This document shows, piece after piece, positions 62,454 to 64,000 of a stretch of 64,000 bases of DNA (the stretch's first letter is position 1; each line of letters opens with the position of its first letter). The position numbers and the translations under genes are program-made. The notes under the pieces are model-generated. The model had not been told where the DNA came from. It searched no databases and saw only the letters and a program-made list of their open reading frames with translations. The DNA is from an uncultured Polaribacter sp. (lineage in GTDB: Bacteria; Bacteroidota; Bacteroidia; Flavobacteriales; Flavobacteriaceae). The stretch lies in NCBI GenBank assembly GCA_947497755.1, contig CANMHT010000001.1:124001-188000 (forward strand), in the 5' to 3' direction.

Positions 62454-62771
62454 TTATTTGATAACAAATCGTTTAGAGACTACTTCTTTTCTACTTCTAA
62501 TGGCGTAAATATACATCCCAGATTGTAAGTTGTTTCTGTTAAAAGAAATCTTATTTTCTCCAATCTTAGCTGGGTATACTTTTTTGAAAACAGTTTTTCC
62601 TAATACATTTTTAATTACTAGAAGTACGGGCTGTTTGGTTGTAGATTGAAAACTAATAGTAGTTGTGCTATAAAATGGATTTGGAGCAGCAGCAAGTTTT
62701 TGTAGTGATTTTTGAGAAAACCCTACAGTAGCAAAACATAAAAAGAAAATTAAAAGTAGTTTTTTTATCAT
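62454..62771 (-). CDS. Signal peptide plus T9SS type A sorting domain only
   Basis: A 105-residue protein that is a signal peptide (ending ATVGFSQ) followed at once by a type A T9SS C-terminal domain (LAAAPNPFYSTTTISFQ to LQSGMYIYAIRSRKEVVSKRFVIK). There is no cargo domain. It lies between a small cytoplasmic protein gene and rnz with no gap to rnz. It may be a decayed remnant of a longer secreted protein or a small T9SS-secreted protein in its own right. Confidence 0.8.
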   Translation of the reverse strand: MIKKLLLIFFLCFATVGFSQKSLQKLAAAPNPFYSTTTISFQSTTKQPVLLVIKNVLGKTVFKKVYPAKIGENKISFNRNNLQSGMYIYAIRSRKEVVSKRFVIK

Positions 62772-62784
62772 TCTTTAATTGCAT

Positions 62785-63117
62785 TTAAAAACCCAAATCT
62801 CGTTCAATAGCTTCCATTTCTAGAAGATCTTCAGCTTCTGTTAATGTTGGAACGATATTGATTTCATCTGGTACTTCATCAATATCCAATCCAGTACAAA
62901 TAACCACAAAAGATATGCCATTTGCTCTATGTTCATTGGCAATATTCAAAAATAAAGACAAATCTTTAATAGTAGTGTTAAGATTTTCAGAAAGTTGTAC
63001 CACTTTATGGTTATCTACTTTGTGTAATTCTTTACTATTAAAAGCCTTAAAAAAAGCATCAAAATTTGCTTCTGAAGCTTTAATTAGTGTATAGTTTTTA
63101 TGTTTTGAAATTTCCAT
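62785..63117 (-). CDS. Small soluble protein in the pyrB-rnz group
   Basis: A 110-residue protein beginning MEISKHKNYTLIKASEANFDAFF; the start at ATG 63117 is preferred to one six codons upstream. The alternating pattern IKDLSLFLNIANEHRANGISFVVICTGLDID resembles a STAS-like anti-sigma-antagonist fold, and the C-terminus is acidic. The fold call is by eye. It sits between pyrB and the sorting-domain protein. Confidence 0.7.
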   Translation of the reverse strand: MEISKHKNYTLIKASEANFDAFFKAFNSKELHKVDNHKVVQLSENLNTTIKDLSLFLNIANEHRANGISFVVICTGLDIDEVPDEINIVPTLTEAEDLLEMEAIERDLGF

Positions 63118-63149
63118 ACTTAAAAAGTTAAGCAAGATAAAAATACAAA

Positions 63150-64000
63150 TTATCTTTTAATCTGTTGCGCTAATAAATAAATTGCAGCCATTCTTACAGC
63201 AACCCCATTTTCAACCTGATTTAGAATAATGGAATTATTAGAGTCAGCAACATCACTAGTAATTTCTACACCACGATTGATTGGTCCTGGGTGCATAATT
63301 ACAATCTTTTTATCTAGGCTGTCAAGTACTTGTTGGTTGATTCCGAAAAGTTGAGTGTATTCTCTAGTTGATGGAAAATATTTTACATCCATACGTTCGT
63401 GTTGTACTCTTAAAACATTTGCAACATCACACCAATCTAAAGCTTTCTTTAGATTTGTTTCTACTTCTACACCTAAGCTAGTAATGTACTTTGGAATTAA
63501 GGTTGTTGGTCCACAAACTTTTACTTTTGCTCCTTGTAATTGTAATGCAAAAATATTTGATAAAGCAACTCTAGAGTGTAATACATCCCCTACAATTACT
63601 ATCTTTTTACCTTTTACACTTCCTAACTTTTCTCTTATAGAATAAGAATCTAATAATGCTTGTGTAGGGTGTTCATGTGTGCCATCTCCTGCATTAATAA
63701 TTTTAGCATCAACATGCTTAGATAAGAACACACCAGCACCAACATTAGGATGACGCATTACTACAATATCTACTTTCATAGATAAAATATTGTTTACTGT
63801 GTCAATTAAAGTTTCTCCTTTTTTTACAGAAGATTGACCTGCAGAGAAGTTTATAACATCAGCAGAAAGACGTTTTTCTGCCAATTCAAAAGATAACTTA
63901 GTTCTAGTACTGTTTTCGAAAAATAAGTTGGCAATTGTAATGTCTCTTAAAGAAGGAACTTTTTTAATAGGTCTATTAATTACTTCTTTAAAATGATCGG
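63150..64000 (-). CDS. pyrB: Aspartate carbamoyltransferase catalytic subunit, partial
   Basis: PyrB makes carbamoyl-aspartate from carbamoyl phosphate and aspartate, the first committed step of pyrimidine synthesis. The visible 283 residues include the carbamoyl phosphate loop FENSTRTKLSFE (encoded near 63880-63925), then MRHPNVGAG, HEHPTQALLD, KIVIVGDVLHSRVALSN and MHPGPINRGVEI. The frame stays open to the right edge, so the N-terminus is outside the window. The last codons are followed by the small-protein and rnz genes. Confidence 0.95.
   Translation of the reverse strand, partial: DHFKEVINRPIKKVPSLRDITIANLFFENSTRTKLSFELAEKRLSADVINFSAGQSSVKKGETLIDTVNNILSMKVDIVVMRHPNVGAGVFLSKHVDAKIINAGDGTHEHPTQALLDSYSIREKLGSVKGKKIVIVGDVLHSRVALSNIFALQLQGAKVKVCGPTTLIPKYITSLGVEVETNLKKALDWCDVANVLRVQHERMDVKYFPSTREYTQLFGINQQVLDSLDKKIVIMHPGPINRGVEITSDVADSNNSIILNQVENGVAVRMAAIYLLAQQIKR

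Noticed and set aside
1..64000. CRISPR array, tRNA/rRNA genes, insertion sequences, prophage or integrative elements
   Set aside because: I looked for regularly spaced repeats, cloverleaf sequences, transposase or integrase genes and phage structural genes and found none.

Overview
The window is a chromosomal stretch of a marine-type member of the Flavobacteriaceae (Bacteroidota), in the neighbourhood of Tenacibaculum or Polaribacter; the genus is not proven. The evidence is very low GC, TonB-dependent receptors with carboxypeptidase-like N-terminal domains, two proteins with type IX secretion C-terminal sorting domains, a sodium-free-looking housekeeping set typical of the group (coaD-ddl-PASTA-rluD, pyrB-rnz), and promoters of the Bacteroidota form TTG-N19/20-TAnnTTTG instead of the sigma-70 consensus. 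I see no rRNA, tRNA, CRISPR array, prophage, insertion sequence or plasmid module. Coding density is high and only two gaps exceed 300 bases.

Layout. 0.1-2.1 kb: cysteine dioxygenase and a PLP decarboxylase, a probable cysteine-to-hypotaurine pair. 2-5.3 kb: coaD, ddl, a PASTA membrane protein and an RluD-type pseudouridine synthase. 5.6-11.2 kb: a degenerate nucleotide-cyclase-like/SRPBCC fusion, a WYL regulator, a VOC protein, yaaA, a GNAT and serine dehydratase. 11.4-15.9 kb: dnaK, then a LuxR-type response regulator overlapping a 7TMR-DISM histidine kinase that is split by a one-base frameshift. 16-20.5 kb: a secreted LRR/EF-hand T9SS protein, an unknown protein, and an MBOAT/SGNH acyl-transfer pair. 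20.6-24.2 kb: type II NADH dehydrogenase, two small proteins, an AlkD-like glycosylase and an AraC/GyrI regulator. 24.5-27.9 kb: TonB receptor, DUF2141 and TPR protein, the first two preceded by matching phased direct repeats. 27.9-29.4 kb: arsR, DUF6428 and arsenate reductase. 29.5-34.7 kb: xanthine dehydrogenase xdhA-xdhB, an Mpv17-like membrane protein and xdhC. 34.8-42.7 kb: 5-formyl-THF cyclo-ligase, two secreted hydrolases with C-terminal TPRs, a membrane-tethered XRE regulator, a chromate transporter, an M1 peptidase and an SDR epimerase. 42.9-48.4 kb: a TonB receptor, YdeI-like protein, M28 peptidase and an unknown polytopic protein. 48.5-50.9 kb: a DUF6249 protein divergent from an ECF sigma/anti-sigma pair, and a propeller protein. 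51.2-54.3 kb: GNAT, HxlR, an oxidoreductase, SnoaL-like and small proteins. 54.4-57.5 kb: htpG and a FabH-type synthase. 57.6-64 kb: an outer-membrane beta-barrel receptor, a CoA-binding protein, a PAS-LuxR regulator, rnz, a sorting-domain-only protein, a small protein and pyrB, which runs off the right edge.

The most interesting signals are regulatory. A mirror-image pair of identical promoter-like elements (TTGTAACCT-N15-AGTCA) lies between the ECF sigma gene and the DUF6249 gene. Direct repeats with a 21-bp period sit exactly 63 bp upstream of the -7 element at two neighbouring genes. The ArsR operator is duplicated (20 of 22 positions). A TGTCA-N3-TGTCACA element is shared by dnaK and htpG. 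Coding oddities are the split histidine kinase, a degenerate cyclase domain fused to SRPBCC, an Mpv17-like protein inside the xanthine dehydrogenase operon, and a protein that is only a signal peptide plus a T9SS sorting domain. No single wholly new multi-gene system is evident; these are leads.
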